Counted from the stretch's first letter, positions 24,094 to 34,536 are shown. The stretch is DNA of 64,000 nucleotides from Hymenobacter jeollabukensis (GCF_005771675.1 NZ_VAJM01000003.1:62001-126000); one strand, 5' to 3'. Made by a program: numbers and translations. The notes: generated by a model not told the origin, from the letters alone.

Positions 24094-24624
24094 GAGCGGG
24101 GGAGAATGGGAAACGGGTGCAAGGATGCGAATTCGGCGGCAATGTTGCGCCGGAGCGGGGCCGAGGGCGGACTAAACCTGCCGCCGAACTGTGCTGAGGC
24201 CCAGGTGGCCCCATTATTCACCGCGTTGACGAAGCCCGCCGCGGAGTACTGAACCAGCCCTGGCGCGGGCTCAAGCCTCCGGATTAGCCAGGTATTCTGC
24301 TGGGTTCGTAATGTCTGGTCAGCTGGTCAGTGAGTTATGGTTTTTTGTAATTATCGTAAGAATAAGGGCTTTTAGATCAGGGAGCCGTGGAAAATGGTTG
24401 AGTACAAAATAATGCTTGGTGAGGAGGATGATTTATTTCACGTAACGGTTGTCTGGATATATAATTTAAGAAACAAAATGAGCGATATTGAAAAGAATAT
24501 GCGTGAAAAATAGGGCTTTATAAAGAAAGTGGTAGGACTTGCTATTGCGGGCGCTGAACTTAGTTGCATACATTTCGGTGCAAATCTGATTTGCCTTCTC
24601 GCGCCACTTCTTTCCTGCACTACT
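24094..24624. other. Divergent intergenic region, AT-rich on the right
   Basis: A 531-bp region. The left part resembles coding-strand GC but has no supported gene. From about 24300 it is AT-rich, and a candidate promoter for the lectin-like gene lies at 24545-24576. No repeat is seen. Confidence 0.5.
24545..24576 (+). promoter_or_regulatory. Candidate promoter of the lectin-like T9SS gene
   Basis: TTG at 24545-24547, a 21-bp spacer and TACATTTC (24569-24576), one base off TAnnTTTG. The predicted leader is about 40-45 nt. Confidence 0.4.
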
Positions 24625-26802
24625 ATGAAAACAACTTGTACTCTTGCGGCCCTGGCCGCCGGGCTGAAGCGTGCCCATATCCTAGCGTTATTGGGTTTCT
24701 TAAGCAGCACGGCGGCCTCGGCCCAGACCACGCCGGCCTTCCCCCGCAATGAGCCCTTCAAGAGCGGCTCGGCCACTAACTTCACCTTCGGCGGCACCGC
24801 CCGCCTGACCGGTACCGGCGGCACCGGCAACGACGCGGTGGGCCAGGGCTACCTGCGCCTGACCGACGCGCTGACCAACCAGGCCGGCTACGCCATCGAC
24901 AACATCGGCTTCCCGGCCGGGGCGGGCTTCACCATCTCGTTTGAGTTCTTCAGCTACGGCCGCACCACCGCCGACGGCGCCGACGGCTTCAGCGTGTTTC
25001 TCGTCGATGCCAACCAGCCCAGCGGCGGCTTCCGCATCGGGGCCTCAGGCGGCTCCTTGGGCTACGCCCAGAAGACCATCGACCCGGTGTCGGCCGGCGT
25101 GACCAAAGGATACATCGGCATCGGCATCGACGAGTTCGGCAACTACTCGGCCGGCACCGAGGGCCGCTCGGGCGGCAGCCCCACCGTCGACGCCAGCGGG
25201 CGGGTGCCCAACGGCGTAGCCATTCGGGGCGCCGGCAACGGCTCGGCCAGCACCGACTACCCCTACCTGACCGGCACCACGCCCGGCGCGTTGGGCTTTA
25301 CGCTGGATGTGCCCACCACCCGCGCCCAGGCCGGCGCGGCCGACTACCGCCGCGCCTACATCGACGTGGTGCCCACCACCGCGGGCAGCACCACCACCTA
25401 CCGCATTACGGTGCGCATTCAGCACGGCAACGCGGTATATACTGCCATCAACAACTTCCAGGTGGCCACGCCCCCGCAGAACCTGCGCCTGGGCTTTGCC
25501 GGCGCCACCGGCGGCAGCACCAACGTGCACGAAATCCGCAACCTGAACCTGGTGCAGGTGCCCTTCGCCGCCGACGACGCGGCCACCACCGCCTACAACG
25601 CGGCCGTGACCGTGCCCATTCTGAGCAACGACGTGGCGCCCGGGAGCAACATCGACCCGGCCACCGTGGACCTGGACCCCAACACGGCCGGCGTACAAGC
25701 CTCGCTGGCGGTGCCGGGCAAGGGCACCTTCGCCGTCAATAGCAGCGGCGTGGTCACGTTCACGCCCAGCGGCAGCTTCGCCGGCACGGTGGTGGCGCCC
25801 TACACGGTGCAGTCGGTGCTGCGCGGCGACTACACTTCCAGCCCGGCCAACATCAGCGTGACGGTGCAGGGCGCCGACGTGGCCACCACCGTCAGCGGCC
25901 CGACTTCGGCCACGGCCGGCAGCCTCATCACCTACGCCATGCGCACGGCCAATGCCGGCGGGCTGACGGCCACCAGCGTAGTGCCCAAGCTGCAGCTGCC
26001 CGCCGGCCTGCCCACCGCCAACGTTACGGCCACCGGCGGCAGCTACGACCCGGCCAGCGGCTGGGTAACCTTCGGACAAATCAACTCCCTGAGCGCCACC
26101 GCCACGCCCGTCGACAACACGGTGACGTTCCGGGCGCCCACCACCGGCCCCGTCGACGGGCTGGCTACGGCGGCCTCCTCGGCCGTGCCCGACCCGGTGG
26201 ATACCAACAACTCGGCCACCGTCACCACGGCCATCGGCGCGGCGCCGCTGCCCGTTACGCTGACCGACTTCACAGTCCGCGCCCAGGGCGCCGATGCCCT
26301 GCTGATCTGGCATACGGCCCAGGAGAAAAACAACGACCGGTTTGAGGTGGAACGCTCCGGCACCGGCCGCGACTTTGAGCGCGTGGGCACGCTGCCCGGC
26401 CGCGGCAACGCCACCACCGTGAGCGAATACCGCTACTCCGACCCGGGCGCCGCCCGCTACGCCGCCGGCACGCTCTACTACCGCCTGCGACAGGTCGATA
26501 CCGACGGCACCGCCACCTACTCCGAGGTGCGCGCCGTGCAGTTCGACGCCAAGGCCATGCCGGCCGTCGTGACGCTCTACCCTAACCCTGCCGCCGAGCA
26601 GGCCACGCTGGACCTGAGCCGCCTGCCCGCCGCCCGCTACGCCGTGCGCATCCTCGACCTGACGGGCCGCCTGGTGCAGGAGCAGGCGGTGAGCGGGGGC
26701 AGCCAGCCGGCGCTGTCGCTGCGCACGCTGCGGCCCGGGGCCTACGTGGTGCAGGTGCGCGGCGCGGGCCGGGTGGTGTCGCTGCCGCTGGTACGCTACT
26801 AA
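24625..26802 (+). CDS. L-type-lectin-like T9SS cargo protein
   Basis: 725 residues from ATG 24625. There is a signal peptide ending near ASAQ (residue about 34). A legume/L-type lectin-like sandwich (about 45-310) carries ADGFSVFLVDANQPSGGF, GYIGIGIDEFGNYSAGTEG and NLRLGFAGATGGSTNVHEIR. An Ig-like/cadherin-like segment follows, with a DDAATTAYNAAVTVPILSND start and a ANAGGLTATSVVPKLQLPAG block of the DUF11 kind. Then come LPVTLTDFTVRAQGADALLI and a C-terminal type A sorting domain with TLYPNPAAEQATL. It should be exported by Sec and then T9SS to the cell surface, probably to bind glycans. The shape of the lectin domain is clear; the ligand is unknown. Confidence 0.85.
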   Translation: MKTTCTLAALAAGLKRAHILALLGFLSSTAASAQTTPAFPRNEPFKSGSATNFTFGGTARLTGTGGTGNDAVGQGYLRLTDALTNQAGYAIDNIGFPAGAGFTISFEFFSYGRTTADGADGFSVFLVDANQPSGGFRIGASGGSLGYAQKTIDPVSAGVTKGYIGIGIDEFGNYSAGTEGRSGGSPTVDASGRVPNGVAIRGAGNGSASTDYPYLTGTTPGALGFTLDVPTTRAQAGAADYRRAYIDVVPTTAGSTTTYRITVRIQHGNAVYTAINNFQVATPPQNLRLGFAGATGGSTNVHEIRNLNLVQVPFAADDAATTAYNAAVTVPILSNDVAPGSNIDPATVDLDPNTAGVQASLAVPGKGTFAVNSSGVVTFTPSGSFAGTVVAPYTVQSVLRGDYTSSPANISVTVQGADVATTVSGPTSATAGSLITYAMRTANAGGLTATSVVPKLQLPAGLPTANVTATGGSYDPASGWVTFGQINSLSATATPVDNTVTFRAPTTGPVDGLATAASSAVPDPVDTNNSATVTTAIGAAPLPVTLTDFTVRAQGADALLIWHTAQEKNNDRFEVERSGTGRDFERVGTLPGRGNATTVSEYRYSDPGAARYAAGTLYYRLRQVDTDGTATYSEVRAVQFDAKAMPAVVTLYPNPAAEQATLDLSRLPAARYAVRILDLTGRLVQEQAVSGGSQPALSLRTLRPGAYVVQVRGAGRVVSLPLVRY

Positions 26803-26982
26803 GCATGCGGGCCGCCGCTTGGTGCACCGTACGGCACCGGGCGGCTGACGTCGGCGGGAACTGCCCGCCGACACCCTGCCGCTTCCCCGATACCCACCTG
26901 ATGCGGCCGTGGCCGGTGTCGAATGAGTGAGCTGCCCGGCAGCAGCATCGACCACCGCCGCATCAGGTGGGGTTATCAACCA

Positions 26983-27017
26983 AAAAGCCCCGGTTACGCG
27001 CAGTAACCGGGGCTTTT
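26983..27017. terminator. Bidirectional terminator between convergent T9SS genes
   Basis: A perfect 15-bp stem (26983-26997 with 27003-27017) with an A tract on one side and a T tract on the other, so it works both ways. Two further inverted repeats precede it: 26850-26858 with 26864-26872, and 26897-26909 with 26958-26970. Confidence 0.85.
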
Positions 27018-27040
27018 ACTTTGGGAGGCGTGACCTTGGC

Positions 27041-30000
27041 TTATTCCACCACCAGGCGCTGGGTCTGGCTGCCGGCGCGTACCACGTACACGCCCGTCGG
27101 CAGAGCGTCGGGCAGCGTCAGCTGGGCGGCGCCGCTGGCATCGGCCCGGGTGCTGATGACGAGGCGGCCCACGGCGTCAAACACCTGAATGCCCGTGCCG
27201 GCACCGGCCCCCGTCAGCTTGACGGCGGTGCGGGCGGGGTTCGGGTACACGGCCAGCTGCGGTTTCAACGGGCCGGGCACGCGCACCGTGCGCACGTCCG
27301 AGTAAGTGGTCGTGCCGTCTTGGTCTACCTGGCGCAGTCGGTAGTACACCAGGGCCGCGCCGTAGCGGCTCAGGTTGCGGTCCGTCACCTGGTAATCGTG
27401 GCGGGAGGTACTGTTGCTCTGTCCGGCGCGTCGCTCCACCACGCTGAACGCGCGCCCGTCCACGCTGCCTTCCACGGCGAAGTAGGCGTTGTTTTTCTCC
27501 ATCGAAGTAGCCCACTTGATCAGCGCATCTTCGCCCTGGCGCTCGGCCGTGAAGTCAAGCAGCGTGACCGGCAGCGGCGAGGTGCCCAAGGTGCCGATAA
27601 CCGTCTGGCTGAACGAGGTAACGGGGAAGGTCACGGTGCCGGCTGCGGCGTTGGCGCTGCTAGCCGGAATAACCTCGGTGAAGGCGCCGTCGTCGTTGCT
27701 ACCACGCTTGAACAAGCGCAGGTTGGCCGAGGCATTGGCCGCGTCGGCGGCGCTGATGTCGGTGGGGCTGAGCGTGTAGGTAATGTTGGCGGCGAAGGTG
27801 GAAGCGCTGTAGCGGTCCACAATCCAGTAGGCGGGCGTGAACGTCTTCACCAGGCCGGTGGCCGTGGGCTGAATGCCCAGGGGCCGGCCGTCGAGGCGGC
27901 TGACCACCACGTCGTAGGGCGTGGTGCCGGGCGTGGTGAAGTTGATGGCCGCGTTGGTGCCGGGGAAAGTGAAGTTACCGGCGCCCGTTATCGAGGTCAG
28001 GGCGCTGGTGCCGTAGCCGACGGGTGCCGTGCTGGTGTTGCGCGTTACCGCGCCCGTCAGCGTACCCACCGTGCCGCCGACGGCGTCGGTAGTGGTGGTG
28101 CCGCTGTCGTTGAACTGCAGGTACGACAGCAGGCCCGACTCCAGGCCGCTCAGCGTCAGGTGGCGCAACAGGCGGATTTCCGTCTGCGTCAGCGCCCGGC
28201 TCCACATGCTCACCTCGTCGATGTCGCCGGGGAAGAAGTTGCTGCCGGTGGAGCCTACGCTGCCGATGTAGTTGACGCGGGTAGCGGGTACCGCCGCTCC
28301 GGGCGTGGTGGTAGCTACCACGTTACCATTCAGGTAAACGGTCAGTACGGTGCCGTTGAAGGTCGACACCACGTGGTTCCATTCGCCGTTGACAATAACG
28401 TTGGAATTGAGTTCAGCCGTTGCGGAACCGAAGCCCGCCCCGACGCGGCCATTGCCGGTGACATAGAGGAAGGGCGCCGCCGAACTGCCGGTGCCGTTGC
28501 CGAGCACGTAGTAGTTTGCGCTGCCGCTGCCCCCGTTGCGTCGTATCCAGGCGCTCTGGGTGTATTGTCCCCCGTTGAGCAGCGGCGCCAGAGTGGTGCT
28601 GCCGCTGAAGTCCACGTAGCCCGCCGTGCTGGCGCCCGTGAAGCGCAGCGCCGTGCCCGCCACGCGGCTCGTGACCACGATGCGCCGGTTGCCGGCCGGA
28701 TCGGTAACGGTGGGGGTATAGGCTGTCCCACCAACGGTCAGGCTCGGTACCGTGGCATCAAGCAGGTTGCCGCCGGTAGCATTGGCGGCCACGTCGTACA
28801 CCAGGAAGAAGTAGTTCGTGCCGGTGCTCAGCTGCTGCGTGCCCGCAATGGTAAAGCTGCCGTTCGGATTGCTTACGGTGCTGCCGAACTGCGTGGTAGT
28901 CGCAAACGTGCCGCTGGTGCCGGTGTAGTACACCCGGGCCGCCGCAATGTCGGCCGCGCTGGTGCTACCGCTGGTGGTAAACGAGAAGGACTGGGCACTC
29001 AGCGGGTTGTCGTTGCCCCCGCCGATGACGACGGCTACGCGCAAGATTTCCTGGTTGGTGCTGCCCGCCGCCACGCGCGTCGTGGTGGGCTGGTCGGCCG
29101 TGCTGCTGGTGTAGGTGGCCGGATTCGGTACTACGAAGTTATTGGTGTTGCTGTTCAGGCTAACGCCCTGCCCGCTGAGCTGAGCCGTGGCGTACACCGT
29201 GTGGCCGCCCACCGTCAAGGGTTGGTTGGAGGGATGAACAAGCGTCCAGTTGCCGTTGCCGTCGGCCGTGGTCGTGCCGCGGCTGGTGACGTCCACGTAC
29301 ACCGTGACCGTGCTGCCGGCCGGGGCCGTGCCGCTGTAAGTCGGCAGGTTACTGGCAACGGTGACGCCGTTGGCGGGAGCTACCACCGTCGGCGCCGTCG
29401 TGCGAACGAACGTGACACTGTACGAGTTGCTGGCCAAGTTCAGGGTGTTGTTGGCATCCTGGGCCACGCCCGCGCCCACGCTCACCGTGGTGGCTGAGCC
29501 GGGCGTGGCGGGCGTCACGGTGAAGGTGTAGGGGCCGCTGCCGCTGCCCGAGAAGCTGCCGCTGGTCAGCGTGCCACCCGTCACCGTCACGTCCGAAGCC
29601 GTGAAGCTGGTGCCCACGCTTTGCGAGAAGCTCACCGAGTAGGGAATGGGAGTGGTGCCGGTGGTGCCGCCCGAGGCGGCGGCCGTGCTGCTGACGGTGG
29701 TCGTCAGGGCCGGAGCCGTTACGCTGAAGGTGGCCGAGGTGAAGGTGTCGTAAGTGGGGGGGGGGTTGTTGTTCGGCTGAATGTTGCCGATGAAGACGGT
29801 GTTGCCGCCCTGCACCAGGAACACGTTCAACCGCTGGTCCCGGGAGGTGTAGCTACGCTGGGCCGTTTGGAAGTTGATCTGGTAGCTGCCCGTGGGCACG
29901 GCCAAGTCTTGCGAGATGCTGGCGAAGTTGTCGCCGGCGCTCTGCACTAGGCCCACCGCGTTGCCGTCGACCGCCGACGAGCCGAAGCCGCTGCCGTTGC

Positions 30001-33000
30001 GCGACACGCCGGCCAGGCCGGTGAAGCTCCAGGGCGAGGCCACTACCCCGTCGGGGGTCTTCTTGAAGTTGTTCGGATCAACGTTGTTGGTTTCGAAGCT
30101 GCCGTTTTGCAGGCCGTTGGCTACCACGGTGCTCGTGCCGCTTTGCACCACCTGCACTACGTCCACGAAGGCCGTCACGTCGCCGTTGTTGCTGGCGCTG
30201 CCGGCCGCCTGAATGCGCAGGGTGGGGGCGGCAGGGAAGCCTTTCTGGATGGTGTACTGCTCGCCGCTGGTGTAGGGTACGTTGGTGACCGTGGGCGAAA
30301 TGCCGGAAGTGTTCTGCACGTTCAGCGTCAGCGTCCCGTTGCCGGTGCCGGTATTCACCACCACCGTGTACGTCGTGCCCGAGCCCGAGGCGCTGCTGAC
30401 GCTGGCGCCGGTGTTGCTGGTCACCGAAAAGTTGCTGGTAGTCACGCCCGTCACGCTGCTGGCGAATACCACTTGGTAGCTCACCTGGGCCGTAGCCGTG
30501 GGCGAGGGCGTGAGGCGCGTCACCGACACCACCGTGGTATTGGGCTGGTTGTAGGTGATGCTGTACGGCGCGGGGGCGGCCGTGTTGGCGTTGCCGGCCG
30601 CGTCCTGGGCCACGTTGGCCGGCACGTTCACCGTGGTAGCCGTACCGGGGGTGGCGGGCGTCACCGTGAAGGTGAAGGTGGTGCCGGGGCTGGCGCCGTT
30701 GACGGTGCCGCCGGTAATCGAGCCGTTGGTCACCGTCACGTCGCCGGCCACGAAGCCCGACACGTTTTCGGAGAAGGTCACCGTGAACGGAATGGGCGTG
30801 GTCGTGGTCGTGCTGCCCGAGGCGCCGGCCGACGAGCTGATGGCCACCGTCGGGCGCGTTATGTCGATGATGAACGTGTTGGTGTTGCTGCTGGGGCTGA
30901 CGTTGCCGGCCGCATCCGTTGCGGTAGCGCGCACCGTGTGGCTGCCCTCCGACAAGGCCGTGGGCTGGGTCAGGCTCCAGTTGCCGCTGGCGTTGGCCGT
31001 GGTTGTGCCGATGCTGCTGCCGTCAATGATGACCGTCACCGTCGAGCTGGCTTCGGCCGTGCCCGTGTAGGTTGGGGTATTGTCGTTGGTCAGGCTGCCG
31101 TTGGCCGGCGTGGTGACTACCGGGGCCGCTGGCGGCGTAGTGTCCACTACGAAAGTGTTGGTGTTGCTGTTAGCACTCTGGGCCGAAGAACCTATTGCAG
31201 CGCGGGCGAATACCGTGTGGCTGCCCTGCGACAAGGCCGTAGGCTGGGTCAGGCTCCAGTTGCCGCTGGCATTGGCCGTGGTCGTCGGGCTGAGGGCTGA
31301 GCCGTCCACGTACACCGTCACCGTCGAGTTGGCCAGGGCCGTGCCGGTGTAGGTAGGGGTGTTGTCGTTGGTCAGGCTGCCGTTGGCCGGCGTTATTACC
31401 ACCGGCGCGTTGGGCGTAGTAGTAAACGTCTGCACGGCCCCGTAGCTGGTGCCGGCCCCGTTGATGGCGTAGGCCGCTACGTAGTACGTAGTGCCGGGCG
31501 TCAGGCCGGCAATAGCTTCGGAGAAGGTGCCCGTGCCGCTGCCGTTGGTATCCTGCACGACGCCGGTTTCGCCGATGGTGGGCGTGTTATCGGTGCTGCT
31601 GTACACCACGCCACGGCCGGTCACCGGGGCGCCGCCGTCGGAAGTGACGTTGCCACCCAGCGTGGCGCCGGTGCCGGTGACACTGGTCGCCGCGGCGGTG
31701 GTTACCGCCGGCGAGGCCGTTACCTCAATTTGGTCGAAGGCGAAGTCATTGTTGCTGCTCCGGTTAACCAGTACCAGCTGAAACTCCACAATTGCCTGCC
31801 CATTCAGGGCCGGCAGGGAGAAACTGAAGGGACTCAGGGCCGTCGTCAGCTGGGTGCCGGTGGGAGCGGCCGAGCCGGGCGCCGCGGTGGCGCTGGCGTC
31901 CTGGCGCATCACGCCGGCACCGCCAGTGCCCGTGCCCCGCCAGGAGGCAAACGCCGTCCAGGCGCCCGAGCCGCCCGTGCGGTAGTACATCTTGAAGTAG
32001 TCGGTCGTCTGCCAGGTGGTCGAAGCGGTGCTGGCGCCCAGGCGGATAGAGAAGTTGACGCCGGTGAGGCCGGTAGCGCTGATCTGCCGGGTTGTCAGCG
32101 TACCGTCGTCGACGGGAGCGGGGTTGTCGGTCTGCGCCGTGTTTTCGCCAAACCAGTAGTATGTGCCCGCCGCGACGTTGCCAAATGTGGTCGGGCCGCC
32201 GCTAGCCGAGTTGCGGGGGTTGGCGTTGGTACGCAGAAACTGGATACCGTCGGTGGCAAAAAAAGTGTTGCTCTGGTAAAGGGTGCCTTCACCGTCGTTT
32301 TCTTCAAACGTTACAATGTAGGGCAGCGGGGCAATCGGGTCCAGCGCAGCGGTGATGTTGATGTTGCGGAACGGAGAGTTAGAAGCGACGCCGGCTGGGT
32401 CCGTCACGGTAAAGGTTACTGTGCGTTGCGCGGTCGATGCGTCCGCTACGTCGATGTTTTCGTAGGTTACCTTGCGCAGGGCATTCCGCCACTGGGTAAG
32501 GTCGGCCAACGGGCTAGACGAGGTAAGGGTCAGGCTGCCGTTTGTGGTGTTGAAGGCGCTGGCAGTGATATTGCCAGTCGTCCCGTCGGGGGTAAAGGCC
32601 AGACGGTCTTCGAGGTTGTTGTAACCGGCCGTAAAACGTACCGTGGCGCTGCTCAGCGTCGTGTTATCAGAATCGGTTACCGTCAGAGTATTGGTAATCT
32701 GTACAGCGCCCTGACCTTCCGTGTAGGCGAGAGCGGTGCCTCCGATATTAGCCAGCGCCGGGGGGCTGCTTGCAGCTCCCTCTCCGTATACCCGGATGTT
32801 GTCGAAGGCGAATTCCTCGCTGAAGCCCTCAAAGTCGAGTTCCACCCGCACCTCCAGGTTGCCACCTGTGCCCGGGATGTCAAATGTGTAGTCGGTCAGT
32901 TCTTGAGTCAAAATGGGCGCGCCAGCATCAGCAATTCCGTCGAACGGTGCTATATCCTGCCGCAGACGGCCGGGTGATGTGGTTGGATTATCTCCCACAA

Positions 33001-33502
33001 ACCGCCCGACGTTGTTAAAGTTGCCCACCCCGTCGAAGCGGTACTGGATACGAATTTGATCAGTGTTTTCCCAGCGTACGCTACCGCCGCCAGTGCCCGC
33101 CTGATTGGTTGGTCCCTGGGCGTCAGCCATTGCCACCCGCACTTTCAGGCTGGTTTTGCCAGCTACGTTAAGGGAATTCAGCGTAACGGATTTCGCGGTC
33201 GGTGACGTAGCACGATTAACGCCTTCCGCCGCCCAGAACCAGGTGCCAGTAGAGCCCGTCGCAATGCCGTTGATGTTCGTTACCGTCGAGGCTGGAGAGG
33301 TAGTCAAAAATCCCGCTACTGGCAGCTTTGACCGTTCAAAGTAGATATTGGTGGCCGGAGTTAAGGGCGTGAATGTGTAGCCGTTGGCCGGCAGCAGGTC
33401 GGTGCCCGTTTCTTCGAATGACTGCTGTTGCAGCAGGGTCTGTGCCCTTGCCCCCAGCGTACTGAGCAGGAGCAGGCAGAATAGTAGCGGTTTGAATCTC
33501 AT
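27041..33502 (-). CDS. Giant multidomain T9SS adhesin (2153 aa)
   Basis: A secreted surface protein with signal peptide MRFKPLLFCLLLLSTLGARA. In order: a beta-sandwich domain (about 21-230); a cadherin/VCBS-like segment (about 240-385); a second copy of the first domain type, ending NDFAFDQIEV (about 390-600); an Fn3-like unit (about 600-695); two near-identical Ig-like repeats starting ITPANGSLTNDNTPTYTGTA (about 695-880); and Big-like units with TPIPFTVTFSENVSGF and TPIPYSVSFSQSVG. Then come a third Ig-like repeat, a LamG/concanavalin domain (YTQSAWIRRNG, EWNHVVSTFNGTVLTVYLNG), LPVTLLDFTAERQGEDALI and a type A sorting domain with AVYPNPARTAVKL. It probably mediates adhesion or matrix structure. 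It is the last gene of a likely five-gene operon. Confidence 0.9.
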   Translation of the reverse strand: MRFKPLLFCLLLLSTLGARAQTLLQQQSFEETGTDLLPANGYTFTPLTPATNIYFERSKLPVAGFLTTSPASTVTNINGIATGSTGTWFWAAEGVNRATSPTAKSVTLNSLNVAGKTSLKVRVAMADAQGPTNQAGTGGGSVRWENTDQIRIQYRFDGVGNFNNVGRFVGDNPTTSPGRLRQDIAPFDGIADAGAPILTQELTDYTFDIPGTGGNLEVRVELDFEGFSEEFAFDNIRVYGEGAASSPPALANIGGTALAYTEGQGAVQITNTLTVTDSDNTTLSSATVRFTAGYNNLEDRLAFTPDGTTGNITASAFNTTNGSLTLTSSSPLADLTQWRNALRKVTYENIDVADASTAQRTVTFTVTDPAGVASNSPFRNINITAALDPIAPLPYIVTFEENDGEGTLYQSNTFFATDGIQFLRTNANPRNSASGGPTTFGNVAAGTYYWFGENTAQTDNPAPVDDGTLTTRQISATGLTGVNFSIRLGASTASTTWQTTDYFKMYYRTGGSGAWTAFASWRGTGTGGAGVMRQDASATAAPGSAAPTGTQLTTALSPFSFSLPALNGQAIVEFQLVLVNRSSNNDFAFDQIEVTASPAVTTAAATSVTGTGATLGGNVTSDGGAPVTGRGVVYSSTDNTPTIGETGVVQDTNGSGTGTFSEAIAGLTPGTTYYVAAYAINGAGTSYGAVQTFTTTPNAPVVITPANGSLTNDNTPTYTGTALANSTVTVYVDGSALSPTTTANASGNWSLTQPTALSQGSHTVFARAAIGSSAQSANSNTNTFVVDTTPPAAPVVTTPANGSLTNDNTPTYTGTAEASSTVTVIIDGSSIGTTTANASGNWSLTQPTALSEGSHTVRATATDAAGNVSPSSNTNTFIIDITRPTVAISSSAGASGSTTTTTPIPFTVTFSENVSGFVAGDVTVTNGSITGGTVNGASPGTTFTFTVTPATPGTATTVNVPANVAQDAAGNANTAAPAPYSITYNQPNTTVVSVTRLTPSPTATAQVSYQVVFASSVTGVTTSNFSVTSNTGASVSSASGSGTTYTVVVNTGTGNGTLTLNVQNTSGISPTVTNVPYTSGEQYTIQKGFPAAPTLRIQAAGSASNNGDVTAFVDVVQVVQSGTSTVVANGLQNGSFETNNVDPNNFKKTPDGVVASPWSFTGLAGVSRNGSGFGSSAVDGNAVGLVQSAGDNFASISQDLAVPTGSYQINFQTAQRSYTSRDQRLNVFLVQGGNTVFIGNIQPNNNPPPTYDTFTSATFSVTAPALTTTVSSTAAASGGTTGTTPIPYSVSFSQSVGTSFTASDVTVTGGTLTSGSFSGSGSGPYTFTVTPATPGSATTVSVGAGVAQDANNTLNLASNSYSVTFVRTTAPTVVAPANGVTVASNLPTYSGTAPAGSTVTVYVDVTSRGTTTADGNGNWTLVHPSNQPLTVGGHTVYATAQLSGQGVSLNSNTNNFVVPNPATYTSSTADQPTTTRVAAGSTNQEILRVAVVIGGGNDNPLSAQSFSFTTSGSTSAADIAAARVYYTGTSGTFATTTQFGSTVSNPNGSFTIAGTQQLSTGTNYFFLVYDVAANATGGNLLDATVPSLTVGGTAYTPTVTDPAGNRRIVVTSRVAGTALRFTGASTAGYVDFSGSTTLAPLLNGGQYTQSAWIRRNGGSGSANYYVLGNGTGSSAAPFLYVTGNGRVGAGFGSATAELNSNVIVNGEWNHVVSTFNGTVLTVYLNGNVVATTTPGAAVPATRVNYIGSVGSTGSNFFPGDIDEVSMWSRALTQTEIRLLRHLTLSGLESGLLSYLQFNDSGTTTTDAVGGTVGTLTGAVTRNTSTAPVGYGTSALTSITGAGNFTFPGTNAAINFTTPGTTPYDVVVSRLDGRPLGIQPTATGLVKTFTPAYWIVDRYSASTFAANITYTLSPTDISAADAANASANLRLFKRGSNDDGAFTEVIPASSANAAAGTVTFPVTSFSQTVIGTLGTSPLPVTLLDFTAERQGEDALIKWATSMEKNNAYFAVEGSVDGRAFSVVERRAGQSNSTSRHDYQVTDRNLSRYGAALVYYRLRQVDQDGTTTYSDVRTVRVPGPLKPQLAVYPNPARTAVKLTGAGAGTGIQVFDAVGRLVISTRADASGAAQLTLPDALPTGVYVVRAGSQTQRLVVE

Positions 33503-33576
33503 AGGAACCTGTTGAAAAAGCGTTTGTGCGTGCTGGGCAGCGGATAAGGCCGGCCGGCAATCTTCCAGAAAACGGG

Positions 33577-34536
33577 TTAGCCCAGTTGGGGCTGCGGAAT
33601 TATCGCGGCGGCCGTTGCCGGCAGCGTGCCCAGTACCTCCCCGGGCTGAATGCCCAGGTTGGCCAGCTGTCCACCCGTGAAAAAGCCCTCTTCGAGGGCT
33701 GCCATGTCAAGTTGAAGCACCTGGCCCGCGCCGCAGGCCACCAGCAGGGCCTGGCCGGGGGCGGCCAGTACCACGGTGCCGGGAGCGGCGTCCACGGTTT
33801 CGGGGCGGGGCGTGGCGCTCAGGATGCGTAGCGGTTGCCCGCGCAGAGCGGCCAGGGCGCCCCGGTTCCAGGGGTTGACGGCCCGTACCAGCCGGGCAAT
33901 AGCCTCGGCCGGCTCCTGCCAGTCGATGCACAGGTCGGGCAAAGCGGGGCGGGGCCAGTAGCGGGCTGCGGCCTCGTCCTGCGGGTGGCCGGGGGCGCCC
34001 GTGCGCAGCGCCTCCAGCAGTGCACGGCCCGTCCCCACGGCCGCCAGGGCCAGTTGGGCGCGGTGCAGCCCGTGCGTGTCGTGCAGCCCGATGGGCACCG
34101 GCGTTGCCGCCAGGACCGGGCCGGTATCAAAATCGGCTTCCATGCGGTGGGCCGTCACGGCGCCGGCCGCCTCGCCGTTGCGCAGCTGCCAGAACGTGGG
34201 CTCCGGGCCCCGGTAGCCGGGCAGCGCCGCAAAATGAACGTTGATAAAGCCCTGGGGGGGCAAATCCAGCACGGCGGCCGGAATGCGCCAGGGAAAGGTC
34301 AGCACCAGCGCGGCCGTGGGCTGCAGGGCCGTCAGCCAGCTGGTCAGCTCTTCGGCCAGCCCGGCCCGGGTCAGCCGGCGCGGGGCCAGGCCGCTCTGCG
34401 TCAGCCACTGGTGAAGCTGTTCGGCTTCTTCGCGGCCGCTGGCGGGCACCGCCACGCCGGCCACCACGCCCTGCGCCAGCAGGTCTTGCAGCAGGGGCCA
34501 GCCCAGCAGGCTGCTAATGATAACGGCTACGCGCAC
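33577..34536 (-). CDS. Formyltransferase-like protein (Fmt fold, not housekeeping Fmt)
   Basis: 319 residues from GTG 34536. The N-terminal formyl_trans_N Rossmann domain keeps the catalytic triad: Asn and His in GFINVHFAALPGYRGPEPTF and Asp in EADFDTGPVL. The C-terminal part (about 205-300) resembles Formyl_trans_C (PWNRGALAALRGQPLRILSA). The sequence departs from true methionyl-tRNA formyltransferase (FAALPGYRG in place of the usual SLLPRYRG), and the family also contains sugar and amino-acid N-formyltransferases. It sits between the adhesin and three collar genes, 74 bp before the adhesin, and is probably co-transcribed. The substrate is unknown: a sugar-nucleotide, peptide or protein amine is possible. 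Confidence 0.75.
   Translation of the reverse strand: MRVAVIISSLLGWPLLQDLLAQGVVAGVAVPASGREEAEQLHQWLTQSGLAPRRLTRAGLAEELTSWLTALQPTAALVLTFPWRIPAAVLDLPPQGFINVHFAALPGYRGPEPTFWQLRNGEAAGAVTAHRMEADFDTGPVLAATPVPIGLHDTHGLHRAQLALAAVGTGRALLEALRTGAPGHPQDEAAARYWPRPALPDLCIDWQEPAEAIARLVRAVNPWNRGALAALRGQPLRILSATPRPETVDAAPGTVVLAAPGQALLVACGAGQVLQLDMAALEEGFFTGGQLANLGIQPGEVLGTLPATAAAIIPQPQLG

Noticed and set aside
33577-34536. Housekeeping methionyl-tRNA formyltransferase (fmt)
   Set aside because: The catalytic residues fit, but the core loop differs from true Fmt, and the gene is in an adhesin cluster instead of beside def, which is elsewhere in the window.
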